Assembly (NCBI GenBank): GCA_003427395.1
Contig: BFEA01000207.1
Coordinates: forward strand, 805,817 to 836,151
Direction: 5' to 3'
Length of the DNA: 30,335 nt
Origin: Chara braunii
Taxonomy: Eukaryota; Streptophyta; Charophyceae; Charales; Characeae
A program made the translations under genes and the position numbers. Positions within the stretch are counted from its first letter, which is position 1; each line of letters begins with the position of its first letter. The notes under the pieces are model-generated. The model was not told where the DNA came from. It worked only from the letters and a program-made list of their open reading frames with translations, and ran no database searches. Positions 9,780 to 18,960 of this stretch are shown piece after piece.

Positions 9780-11505
9780 ACCGCCAGACATTTGTTCTTC
9801 ATCGCGTATATTGGCATGCACCTAGAGTGGAATATTAAGTTGGATTTTGCAGGAGGTTGGCGTAAGAAACAACTTTGTCATCTTAAGAGTGTTGTGCAGG
9901 CAGAGCGATTTGAGTTGCAATTGTGAGGTGTTGATCAACAACTCCTTGAGCCAGGTATGGACCCCCTCACTGTTCGAGGAGTGATTTATGAAATTGTTCA
10001 CTTGCCTTCTGGACGTTTTCATGTTGGACAGACAATGCATTCTGCACATCAACGCCTGCAAGAGCATTGGCATACATGATACTCTTCTGATGTTTTTCAC
10101 CATCACCATCTCTACGGTGCAATGTGTGGGCAACCAACATTCAATTTTGTGGCTTGGCCCTTGGAATGCATCAATCGTACCCTTTATCATACGCCTGAAG
10201 ATCTTGCTGATCATGCCCTCTTTTGGCGGGTACGACTTTTGCAATGGCTTTACAGCAATGTTTCCAATGCGGAAACGACAGCAGACATTCGAGAACTATA
10301 ATGCCTCGTCCGAAAATCCGAACATATTCGCCAACGTTACACAACGTAACCTCGTGACCCATTTATTGACCACATCAAGGTTGGACATGTGCATGAGGTA
10401 GTTTGTGCTACGAACTTGCGCCATATGCTACAATTGCTGGAAATAGTTGCATTGCACCCCGACCCTCGAGCAACCACACATGTTCGTATATTTCACAAAC
10501 TGATGCCACCCATGCGTGTCCAGTGTTGTAGCTGCATTGATGTGGCCTTGAGTGTTATTCTTGGCATGACCTTACCCGACTCCTCAAGTTGTGAATGTTG
10601 CAAAGCCTTTCCACATTGTTCATTGATGTGTCTGTTGAATACAATATTATCTTTGATGATAGTTTTCGCAAGCTTTTCCAAGAAGGTTTGAAGTATCGCT
10701 TGAATGCAGAAACTGCTAATGTGCTCCAGGCATTGGCACTTGGACTTTATGAGTACATTGCCAATTACAAAAGGTCGTTGGCTTGACATTCTCGATCTAC
10801 TTATTTCTCATCTCTTTCTCTGAAGTTGAACAATTGGCGTTCTGCAATACTTGCACACTGTCAATCCAGTGCAGGCTCATTCTCCAATCATTTGAAGTTC
10901 GTCCTACACTGCTTTCTTGCGTAATTTTCACCAGCATTCTGTCATTGTCCCTGTGGACAAAACATCACACAATTTGGCAATTTGCTGCAAGAATTTGTAG
11001 TTGTTTCATCTCACCACCCATTTGGACAGTCCCACTTATACTCGTCCTCATGAATCCGTTGCTGAAGTCCTTGACCACCATGCACTATGGAATCACCATT
11101 GAGGTTACACCCACACTGATACCCTACCTTTCCTCTACTACGTGCTCAAAGGTCATAAATCTCCTCCAACTTTTCGCAACATACTTGGAGTCGCAACACA
11201 AAAAAGCAAAGGTCATAAATCTCCAACTTTTCGCAACATAGTTGGAGTCACAACACAAAAAACAATGTTGTTCCCCGGCGCGCTCGCTCTCGTCCAACAA
11301 TTTGCATTAGTAATCAATGGCCTCCTCACCATCGAACTTCCTTGCAATCGCCCTTCAACTTTATGCTGACCTCCCCTGCCTACAACCAAAGGATTGTAAT
11401 TGTACCAGCGAAAGAGGCTTTACCACTGGCGTCCTACATGTAGCAATGAGGGACGGCCAACTTGAGGTACACAATGTTAGAGCTACACAATGCTCGAGCA
11501 GGTGA
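9780..11505 (+). pseudogene. Degenerate Penelope-like element: N-terminal GIY-YIG nuclease then RT fingers
   Basis: A PLE polyprotein would nick target DNA with its GIY-YIG endonuclease and copy its RNA with a telomerase-related reverse transcriptase. The nuclease reads from 9978 as GVIYEIVHLPSGRFHVGQT, with an Arg helix (SAHQRLQEHW) and a Glu in PLECINR, so the GIY, YIG-like, Arg and Glu positions are recognisable. A linker (10389-10691) follows in the same frame and contains CSC and CEC (CxC-type) motifs. RT-side motifs come after it: VIVPVDKTSHNLAICCKNL from 10941 and LYYVLKGHKSPPTFRNI around 11130-11182, matching the 'VPaDK' and 'lYxlxKxHKp..R.I' signatures of PLE RTs. In-frame stops (in the nuclease and after CCKNL) and frame changes near 10600-10900 make it non-functional. 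Palm motifs such as the YxDD box are absent. The order EN-then-RT is the permuted Chlamys/Naiad type. That family assignment rests on motif memory. Confidence 0.65.
11148..11267 (+). repeat. 60-bp in-frame tandem duplication of an RT motif
   Basis: AAAGGTCATAAATCTCC... occurs at 11148 and 11208. It encodes KGHKSPPTFRNILGVATQK and then KGHKSPTFRNIVGVTTQK in the same frame. A 3-bp indel keeps the frame open. The duplication copies the conserved K-x-H-K...R RT segment itself, which a functional RT would not normally carry twice. Confidence 0.9.
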
Positions 11506-11604
11506 GTGGTTTAATCCTCCATCCCACATCTCTGCTTGCGTTGTGCACGGACCTAGCTATTACGTGGCCGGTGTACGTACCTCTGACCTCAGGGAGTCTG
11601 GTAG

Positions 11605-12161
11605 TTGTGGGACAACGGCATCATGGTCCATGCCATGACTGATGTTACTGACTTCTTACACAGTGATGCTGTTTTTTTCCCACACCAAACTGTCCGCAAT
11701 CTCTTTTATGCCGAAGATCGTTCTTGTGGCCCTGTGCTGCAGCACGACAATGTACCAACAGTTTGCGGCCTTCTCCTTTGCACTGCTACAGACACTTACA
11801 CTCGGCTGTAGTCGCCATCGTCTCTCACAATCACTACAATGACATGGTTTCTGCATCTATGTGTGTCGAGGACTGTCCCTCCGTTCCTGACTGCAGGCAC
11901 CCTCCGCATCCGGACACTCTATGTTCATTTTGCGGCCATGGGCGCTATACTGAATGCATGGTCTCTTGAGGTGAGCGTTCTTCCTTCGTTTTGGCCCGCA
12001 ATCGACATGCCATTTGTCAGGAGTGTATGTTGGGCATGCTCAATGCCAGCTGTCATGGCAATTGTTGTGCTGATAATGCTCAGCTAGGTCTTCCATGTGC
12101 CCATCCACCTCATCCTTATAATGCGTGTCCTCTTTGTCACCAAGGACAGATTCTTTCTTGA
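11605..12161 (+). pseudogene. Cys/His-rich (zinc-binding-like) coding remnant behind the PLE
   Basis: Two frames join here. 11605-11811 reads WDNGIMVHAMTDVTDFLHSD and onward; its homologue lies inverted at 8374-8603. After a frame change near 11780, frame 3 reads a dense Cys/His region at about 11868-12158: LCSFCGHG, then a stop, then HAICQECMLG, CHGNCCAD, CAHPPHP and CPLCHQG. The spacing of CxxC pairs and the terminal CPLC resemble a RING-like or other treble-clef zinc module, though the usual third RING cysteine position reads Arg. It ends in TGA at about 12159-12161. Frame 3 is also the frame of the GIY-YIG/RT remnant upstream. It may be the N-terminal module of a second, tandem PLE copy, or a C-terminal domain. 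No named family is claimed. Confidence 0.5.
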
Positions 12162-12324
12162 GCCCTTTTCTTATCCTTACTTTCCCTTTTTCGTTCTTTG
12201 TTTCTTTTTTTTTCATCTCTCTTCCATGTGTTTATCACCTCCCCCTTTACTCTGCATCTTTCTCACAGCGTACCAGTGGGCCGTTCTGGCACACGGGGAT
12301 GCTGGCAGCTCTCGCTCAACTTCA

Positions 12325-12476
12325 TCAACGTGGCGAGCCTTGTACGAGGGTTTTGCTTTGAAGAATGAGAAAAATGAATAGTTTCAGTGTGCCCCTCATC
12401 TTTGTTTTGTTTTTTTGTCTTTGTTATTTGTTTCGCAAAGTGTGCTCTTTTAATTCATAGTTATGTGACAATATAT
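12325..12476 (+). mobile_element. PLE 3'-tail segment, second direct copy
   Basis: Matches 8613-8780 in the same orientation: CGTGGCGAGCC, GAGAAAAATGAATAGTTTCA, TTTGTTTTGTTTTTTTGTCT and TTCATAGTTATGTGACAATA. Similarity stops abruptly at about 12476, where a LINE-tail-like sequence begins, which gives a likely element boundary. Confidence 0.8.
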
Positions 12477-12860
12477 GAAGGGAAAAAGGGAGTTAGGGTC
12501 CTAGGGTTTTGCTTTGCCATGACCCCGCGGTTAGCCAACGACTGAATGAGCGACTGGTCGATGTGGTCGTCCATGTGCACAGGTTGTTTGAAGAACAAAA
12601 CCAGAAAACTCAACTGACAGGTCCTAACGAAACAAAACTCCCTACAAGCCTGAAGAGGCTGATCTTTCATGATTCTCAAGTTCTCAGTTTCTCCAATTTT
12701 CTTGAAAAAGACGATGTATAAGGGACGCTGGACCCGGTTTCCAGCAGGTGCAGCTCCCCACCAATAGAATGGAGCCAACAGGCCTGCTAGTGGTGGGGAT
12801 TTTTTTTCACCATCCCTAGCAGAACCAGCTGAGTTATAAAATTAAAAAAAAAAAAAAAAA
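12477..12860 (+). mobile_element. LINE-type 3' end with poly(A)
   Basis: Contains the 3'-tail signature shared by several LINE ends in this window: GGGACGCTGG at 12722-12731, then GCTCCCCACCAATAGAATGG from 12753. It ends in a 17-base A run at 12844-12860. A 70-aa frame (12509-12721) stops exactly before the signature and could be the last residues of an ORF2-type protein, but it shows no domain. An imperfect hairpin (CTGCTAG...CTAGCAG) lies between the signature and the A tail. It is strongly 5'-truncated. Confidence 0.6.
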
Positions 12861-13415
12861 TGCCGAAACAAAAACCCCTACAAACCCCAGTTACCAACCC
12901 GTTAAAAATAATGGCCAACCTAGGAGGCAAATGCCGGATTAGCACTGCAACCTTAGGACTGAGGTCGGTATAATTCCTAGCTCTGAAGGCGGCGGCGTTT
13001 GTTCCCAAGTTTCGTCCTTTTTTGCCCGGTTGACGACACTCTCTGGGTTCTAGAGAGGTTGTGGATGACTGGGACCAGTAGCTGTTGGTCTAGAATGGTC
13101 GTTGCTCTTCTGACCGCATGCATTGTAAGACCAGTAGTTCTCAAGAACATGTTGCAACGCTATGTGCTGGGGAGAGGGGGGGACATTTTTCAGGGATGTA
13201 AACTTGGTTCCATCCCATCAGAGAAGAACTTTTAAAAGTAAAGAAAATGCATTGATACCGCCATGCATGGAACACTCGAACACAAGTTGCACATTACATT
13301 ACATGAGACACGCAGGAGGTGCAGAGTCCAAAAATAGTCTCAACAGCCAACACCGAACTTAGTTGACTTCTTCATCACCTCCAGCTATGGGCACCCAACT
13401 CTTCATTCATGTAAG

Positions 13416-13416
<1 letters not shown>
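12861..13416. other. Anonymous sequence
   Basis: No gene or repeat recognised. Short ORFs only. Confidence 0.5.

Positions 13417-13501
<85 letters not shown>
13417..13501. repeat. (TC)n microsatellite
   Basis: About 85 bp of uninterrupted TC. The serine-leucine ORF across it is an artefact. Confidence 0.98.
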
Positions 13502-13505
<4 letters not shown>

Positions 13506-14151
13506 CTCGCTCGTCTCCCAGAGTGTCTTCCTCTCTCTCTCATACTTGCTATGGCTATGGCACCGAGTGCTGTTGACTACACTGCACCGCGCTCACTCTC
13601 ACTCACTGCTCAGTCGCCTCTCGAACGCAGAGGACAGCAGTAGCGCTTCTGCATTGAGTGTATTGACGTCCAAGTGTTGTTGGACTTTTGTACTTGCTGA
13701 TCCACCTTTTCCCAACTGCTGGTTGTGGGCTGGTTCCCTTGCCTCTGCTTGCTCCTTGCAGAAGCTTACAGATTATCCTTGGATCTGGGTGCTTGGTTGA
13801 ACTGACTGACGCTGGCCTAACAACTTTTGCTTGGTTGGACTGACTGACGCTTGGCCTAAACACACGAGCAGAAAGGCATTTGATCTCCTTTATTCACTTA
13901 TTGTGGTTTGTCCAGTCCCGAAAGACGGGCCACCCTGGAACACTGCCTGTAAGTGTGTACCACGGTAGTTCCGATATGGAGGTGGTGGGATGCATGGCAC
14001 TACCTCACTGGACCGCATCTACCATGGGACGTGAAATCCTCGATGCTAGGCACAATACGCGAGTGAGTGGAATGCTTTTGCACTGATGCTGTCCTGGAGA
14101 AGCAGGTGCCTTTAAGAGAGGATGCAACACGACTTTGGTTTTATAATTCAA
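13502..14151. other. Anonymous sequence with a short tandem repeat
   Basis: No gene recognised. TTGGTTGAACTGACTGACGC at 13793 is repeated with small changes from about 13831, each copy followed by GGCCTAA. Confidence 0.5.
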
Positions 14152-14193
14152 CAGGTAATTGAATTGGCTGGGCTTAGAAAGAATTAGCCTTTA
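14152..14193 (+). repeat. Copy of the MITE interior sequence
   Basis: CAGGTAATTGAATTGGCTGG and the following GAATTAGCCTTTA closely match 30145-30183, the centre of the 201-bp MITE-like element. A small insertion and a few substitutions separate the copies. The terminal inverted repeats are not obvious here. A G-run of about 17 bases starts near 14205. Confidence 0.8.
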
Positions 14194-14314
14194 TATAAAG
14201 CGGCAGGGGGGGGGGGGGGGGAGGGGCAACTCTGGTTTTATGCAGGCAAAAGCTGAGTGGGTTGAAATAATCGACATTAAACACACGAAGCATGTGAAAA
14301 AATCAATCAGGATC

Positions 14315-14782
14315 TCAGAGCTGTAAAAGACCATTCAGTCCTACTTGCATGAGGCCTCCCCACTGTGCTTCGCAGTCAAGCTCTTCTTTCCGTGTGAGCT
14401 TTGACATCCTCGCTCCGGGTAGCATGGGCTCGTAGGCTTCCAGGGAACAGGTGCCATCGTTATTTTTCTGTACTCTATAGATCACCAGCGGCAGGGCCTG
14501 ATCCATGTGTTTGACAACCCAACCTCCCGCCTGAACGGTGGGTCCATTCCTAAAGGCGAGCTGCCAAGCCAGGGGTATGGCCTCCCATAGCATGTTCAGT
14601 TTGGCGCCCACATTTTTGGCATACTTCAACTGTTGTTGCCATTGTTGGAGCAGCCATGGCCAGAAAGAAGGTACCCAGGGGTATGGCCTCCCATAGCATG
14701 TTCAGTTTGGCGCCCACATTTTTGGCATACTTCAACTGTTGTTGCCATTGTTGGAGCAGCCATGGCCAGAAAGAAGGTGTCT
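14315..14782 (-). pseudogene. Unrecognised coding remnant, LINE-like, with 106-bp tandem duplication
   Basis: Minus-strand frame 14315-14629 is open for 104 aa and reads like a real protein (AIPLAWQLAFRNGPTVQAGG, VIYRVQKNNDGTCSLEAYEP, KLTRKEELDCEAQW). It is probably part of a retroelement ORF, but I cannot name the domain. The DNA at 14569-14672 is repeated at 14675-14778 (period 106 bp), duplicating KYAKNVGAKLNMLWEAIPL and shifting the frame because 106 is not a multiple of three. It faces the plus-strand LINE ORF2 end at 14868, so two insertions probably abut here. Confidence 0.4.
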
Positions 14783-14867
14783 ATGTCTATGAACCCTCAA
14801 CCCCAGCGGCAGCAGGTCACTGCAATGGCAGATCCTTCATTGGTGCCTCCCCACACCGGACTGGCTC

Positions 14868-15401
14868 GTGTCCAGAACAAACCTGGAACAAAAAGGCCTT
14901 TTGTCCCCCATCTGTTCCTACTGCGGGAGAGTGTTGCCACCTGCCCGAGCAACATTGGATCACTGCCTCTTGGCCTGCCCAATGGTGGCCCAAACCTGGT
15001 GCTGGTGGGATGCGGCCTTCCACTCCCTCACGACATTCCATATCCCATGGGACCTCGGTCTCCTATATTAGGAAAGAACCAGGACCTGCAGGCCCGCTGG
15101 TCCCCATTTCCAGTTAACCTCTTCTCCTACATCCGGCTACACATGCTAATGCTGGCCATGGCGTGCAAGGTGCTCCTATGAAAGGAAAGACCACCAGTTC
15201 AGGCTGCAACAGGTCCAGCAAGCAATAGAGGAGGTGATTAGGTCCTGCACTCAAGACTGGCCGGAGCTGGGGCGAGTCGTGTTGCCCTGTAACCCAGCAG
15301 GGTGGGGGTGTGAGGCCTGGAAGAGCTCGGTAGGGAGTAAGACAGTGCTGGAGAGCTTTAGAAGGGTTGCTAGGGATCCACAGGGTTTTGAGCATTTCTA
15401 G
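14868..15401 (+). pseudogene. LINE ORF2 C-terminus (zf-RVT zinc finger and tail)
   Basis: This is the end of a non-LTR retrotransposon polyprotein. Frame 14868 reads CSYCGRVLPP, then LDHCLLACPMVAQTWCWW: a CxxC...HC...C pattern with following Trp residues, typical of the zf-RVT zinc finger after plant LINE reverse transcriptases. Downstream coding continues in other frames (FSYIRLHMLM, then YERKDHQFRLQQVQQAIEEV and CNPAGWGCEAW) and ends at TAG 15399-15401. At least one frameshift occurs near 15175. The reverse transcriptase itself is missing, so this is a 5'-truncated copy. Confidence 0.7.
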
Positions 15402-15642
15402 GACCTCTGTGGTGGCATGTTTTGTTGTGGGCAGACCTTTTTTTCTGTAGTTTGTCGTAGTAATTTTCTAAGTAGCTCAAAATTCTCTCAAAGTTCTCTC
15501 AGTCAAAGCCGGGTAACGGCCCCGGTATCTCAAACTTTCAAAATTCAATGTAAATTTCCATATGGGACGCTGGGCTACACGTGCTGCTCCCCACGAATAG
15601 ATTGGAGCCTTGTCCTTGTCCCAAAGAAAAAAAAAAAGAAAA
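15402..15642 (+). mobile_element. LINE 3' UTR and A-rich tail
   Basis: Follows the ORF2 stop directly. It carries the shared tail signature GGGACGCTGG (15564-15573) and GCTCCCCACGAATAGATTGG (from 15585), and ends in an A-rich tract at 15623-15642. Confidence 0.7.
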
Positions 15643-17959
15643 GGATCCTGCACTCAAGAAGCGTGGAAGGTCATGAAAGAGGACTACTGAAAAGAGAAGG
15701 AACAGCAGGCGAAAACAGACATCCTCCACTCCTATAGACAAATGTGGCAAGATCCCCATAGGATGCCAGCAATCAAAAAAAAATAATAATAATAATGACC
15801 TCACCGAGGACCTGGATATCCAATGGAAACCTTGGATGCGCACTGAGCCTACCTGGCAGAGGAGGGCCTGTCCCATAGCTCCAGCCTAACTTCATTCTCA
15901 TCCCACATCCCCCAACAAACCCCCCAACCACCCCCTTGCCCCTTCGCCAGGCCCCTCTCCCCTTCTCCAGGCCCCTCTCCCCACACCACACCCTTCAACC
16001 CAGGCAGGCAGGCCAGCATGATCGCATCAGACACAAGCGGAAGCACAGTGCAACACCTAGGGACGCGGACATAAGAAATGGCAACCTCTGCCAAAGGGAC
16101 AGTTTGGCGCATACACTGCCCAGACAGGTCCTATGGGCATGGTTCTGAGTAACTATGGGTAACTAAGGGAGACGATGGGCCCGCATCTGGCCTGAATATT
16201 CTTACATCAAGCCCCGCTCCGCACCGTTTTTCGCCTCCTCCCCTTTCCCATTGTCGTCTGTGTACAAGAAGTCCCTACGAGCCATCAGACAGCAGCGTGT
16301 AAGGAGGATTAATCCCTTCACATTGTGATCTGATTGACTGCAAAGAACTTGTGCGGATCAATATGGCTTTCCCAAGGCAAATAGTCCTACTCCCCTCCTC
16401 CCTCTCTTTGACCCCTTCGCCTTCACTCTCTCCAGTCTTCTACTTCCCCCTTCGCAACTATAAAGTCCGCAAGCGCGTCTGAGAAACTCTCTCTCAACCC
16501 ATCTGCCAGCTTCATGGAAGTAGTGGCTAGATGATGTGATGATCAGCGAGTCGGAAAGTCCTGATTAGCTGACTGTAGTTTTGTGAGGTTGTGCACCGAG
16601 TGGGCGCGACGGACTGTGGGGTCCAGACAAGTCGGTGTAGAAACTAAGCTGGCGGGGTGACGATCGTTGTGGAATGGAGATTGGTACGTGGCAGCCGGGA
16701 TCGCCACTGCCTGAGTAAGGAAGGTGTGTGTGTGTACGAGTGGTTGCATGGCATGGGGCCATGATAAGAGCGCAGAAGGCTTGCGCGCCTTGTTCTTTGT
16801 TCTTCTTTAGTTCGTGGCGAAACACCGGTTTTCCTCAGATCTACTTGTGTGCTTTGTGACTCTGTCCTTCTCTTTAGTCCCCTTCTTCGGTCGAGCTACG
16901 GCTCCGTCAACACTCTCGTTCTCTGTCTCCTTCTCTTTGGTGAAGTGTTCCCTTTGCTTATGACTGCTTCTGAGTCCCCACCCCGCTTATCTTTTTTAGC
17001 TCGATCGGATCTCGTAGGAACGAGAGTTGTCGAACTCGAGAGGCCAACGAGGAGACACCTTGTCCTTCTTCCCCCACTTCTTTCCAGTTCAATGAGTGGA
17101 ATATGTTTTTGACAATGATTGATATATGCATGATATTTTGCCCCTGCTTGTTTTTGACGCTCCAATTTCGTCGAACGAACTCCTCTGAGCACAAAAATAG
17201 GTTGGGAGAGAAGCACCTTCTTGCATGCAATGACTGAACTGCTGTTTTGATGACACGAAGTAAGACTTTGATGTATTCTTTTTCCATGCATGATTTACTT
17301 AGACTTATTCTTGTTTCCTCACTCCCCAGAATGAATGCTAGACAGTTGCATTTTTTATTGGATCGAATGACGGATTGCATAGACTCACGCCTGTAGTTAG
17401 TTTATGCCATGTGGACTGATCAGACTGACCCGACTGGGCGCCGACTTCCCGTACTCCCACAGCGTCCGTTCTCGTATAACAAGAAAAGGCCACGTGTATG
17501 TGAGTGCAACGTACAAGAAGTCGTCGCGAAGATCGAAGGACGTTATTTCTTCCCTCCTGAAATGGGTATTTAGGGTCTGTGGGTGCTGGGATTTGTGATC
17601 GTCGATATTCATTTTCCGCCTTACTCCTTATTATTCCCCTTCAACGAGTTGATTGTCACCCCGTGGACGGCGGTAGCGCCCCGTTGGATACGCTCTGCAG
17701 TGATTGTCGCCTCACTGACTTATCGGGAAAGGGGGTTCCACTACCGGACGTGGCGAGGACGAGTTTCGCGAGACAACTCTCTCTAAGGAACTCGGCTGCT
17801 TCGAATAGTTCCAACAAGCCAACGTGAAAAACAATTTATTTATCAAACATAATATATACATATATATATATGAGTCGGTGAAACTCCGACGAAACAGTTT
17901 GTCACAGCCCCTCGTTTGTTGTCCTCTTCTCTCTCTCTGCCTACGGTTTACCGGGCAGT
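15643..17959. other. Anonymous sequence, no gene recognised
   Basis: Includes an (AAT)n patch near 15780-15796, a C-rich stretch (15900-16000), TATAAAG near 16459, several short ORFs and a TA repeat at about 17857-17871. ORFs such as 16896-17291 (minus) and 17579-17827 (plus) are mutually overlapping and have no recognisable motif. A partial hammerhead-like motif at 17872-17903 is discussed in the findings. Confidence 0.45.
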
Positions 17960-18317
17960 TCTGTTTGTGACGATATATATTAGATTTCATTTATCTAAGA
18001 TTCAAGATCCTCTTGCTTGTTTGATTTTGATTGATGAAAGAATTTGAAAATAGAATAAGACTTGAAAAAATAATATACACACACTAGAATAATATAAACT
18101 AGAATTAAAATATAATAAAATAATCTATCCTATTCTTATACAATACCAATATAATGGAATTTCAATCAGAATAAGAAATAGAATATATATAATTAGTATA
18201 TATAATTAGTTTTTTTTTGTATAATGAGCATAATAAAAAGAACAAAGAATCAAAAAACAATTCAAGAATTCATTATTATATTTCATGAGAATGAATAAAA
18301 TAAAACTATACATGAGG

Positions 18318-18352
18318 AAAGCCGCTTGCAATGAAAATTGCATGTGCGGTTT
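18318..18352 (+). ncRNA. Group II intron domain V (trnK intron)
   Basis: AAGCCGC pairs with GCGGTTT to form the lower stem, with the catalytic AGC triad at 18320-18322. TGCAAT and ATTGCA form the upper stem, closed by a GAAA tetraloop, with a short bulge on the 3' side. This is the canonical domain V fold that binds catalytic metal ions. Its position upstream of the trnK 3' exon identifies the intron. Confidence 0.85.
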
Positions 18353-18368
18353 GGGAAGAGGTTCATTA

Positions 18369-18633
18369 NNNNNNNNNNNNNNNNNNNNNNNNNNNNNNNN
18401 NNNNNNNNNNNNNNNNNNNNNNNNNNNNNNNNNNNNNNNNNNNNNNNNNNNNNNNNNNNNNNNNNNNNNNNNNNNNNNNNNNNNNNNNNNNNNNNNNNNN
18501 NNNNNNNNNNNNNNNNNNNNNNNNNNNNNNNNNNNNNNNNNNNNNNNNNNNNNNNNNNNNNNNNNNNNNNNNNNNNNNNNNNNNNNNNNNNNNNNNNNNN
18601 NNNNNNNNNNNNNNNNNNNNNNNNNNNNNNNNN
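18369..18633. other. Assembly gap (run of N)
   Basis: 265 undetermined bases. ORFs crossing it are artefacts. Confidence 1.
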
Positions 18634-18780
18634 CATTGCGTTCTAGTTTATTAAATTATCTAATGAATCTTATAGAACAATAATTTAATCATTATTAATC
18701 TTGAATTCTATTTATGATATTTCACATATATATTTCTTTTTTTTTATTGTATATAAAAATACTATATTACCTACTTTCAT

Positions 18781-18815
18781 CCGACTAGTTCCGGGTTCGA
18801 ATCCCGGGCAACCCA
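18781..18815 (+). tRNA. trnK-UUU: Chloroplast trnK-UUU 3' exon (partial tRNA-Lys)
   Basis: The 35-nt sequence beginning CCGACTAGTTCCGGGTTCGA and ending GGGCAACCCA is the 3' half of chloroplast tRNA-Lys(UUU): the anticodon-stem 3' strand, variable loop, T arm with TTCGAAT loop, and acceptor 3' strand. The upstream intron supplies the matching splice context. The 5' exon (about 37 nt, with the anticodon) is not in the window, so no tRNA can be made from this copy alone. Confidence 0.9.
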
Positions 18816-18925
18816 TTACTTGAACGTGATAATCAACTTCAATGTCAATTTTTCCAGAATTTCTATATTCCAATATAGAAATTCTGGAAAAATTGACATT
18901 GAAGTTGATTATCACGTTCAAGTAA

Positions 18926-18960
18926 TGGGTTGCCCGGGATTCGAACCCGGAACTAGTCGG
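18926..18960 (-). tRNA. trnK-UUU: Second trnK-UUU 3' exon, inverted
   Basis: This is the exact reverse-complement copy of the 18781-18815 exon, carried on the other arm of the palindrome. Only about six bases of intron-side sequence remain next to it before similarity ends, so this copy has no intron and no 5' exon. Confidence 0.9.

Larger units (their letters stand above)
17970..18815 (+). other. Plastid-derived segment: trnK-UUU intron end
   Basis: Base composition changes abruptly to AT-rich at about 17970. The segment contains a group II intron domain V and the trnK-UUU 3' exon in the native order, so it is a chloroplast trnK locus fragment. The intron maturase gene matK, normally inside this intron, is not visible in the part present. 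A 265-bp N gap interrupts it. It may be a nuclear insertion of plastid DNA (NUPT) or a chimeric assembly join. Confidence 0.75.

Noticed and set aside
9988-10401. 137-aa plus-strand ORF overlapping the GIY-YIG region
   Set aside because: It is a shadow frame; the GIY-YIG motifs lie in frame 3, not in this one.
8252-13501. CRISPR-like array from the many regular repeats
   Set aside because: The repeats are dinucleotide microsatellites or duplicated transposon parts with no unique-spacer pattern, in a eukaryotic context.
13363-13800. 145-aa ORF
   Set aside because: It includes 85 bp of TC repeat, and the remainder has no recognisable domain.
17850-17970. LTR retrotransposon end beginning TGTCACAGCC
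   Set aside because: No paired LTR, primer-binding site or gag-pol sequence could be found nearby.
18283-18683. ORFs of 102-132 aa
   Set aside because: They run through the 265-bp N gap.
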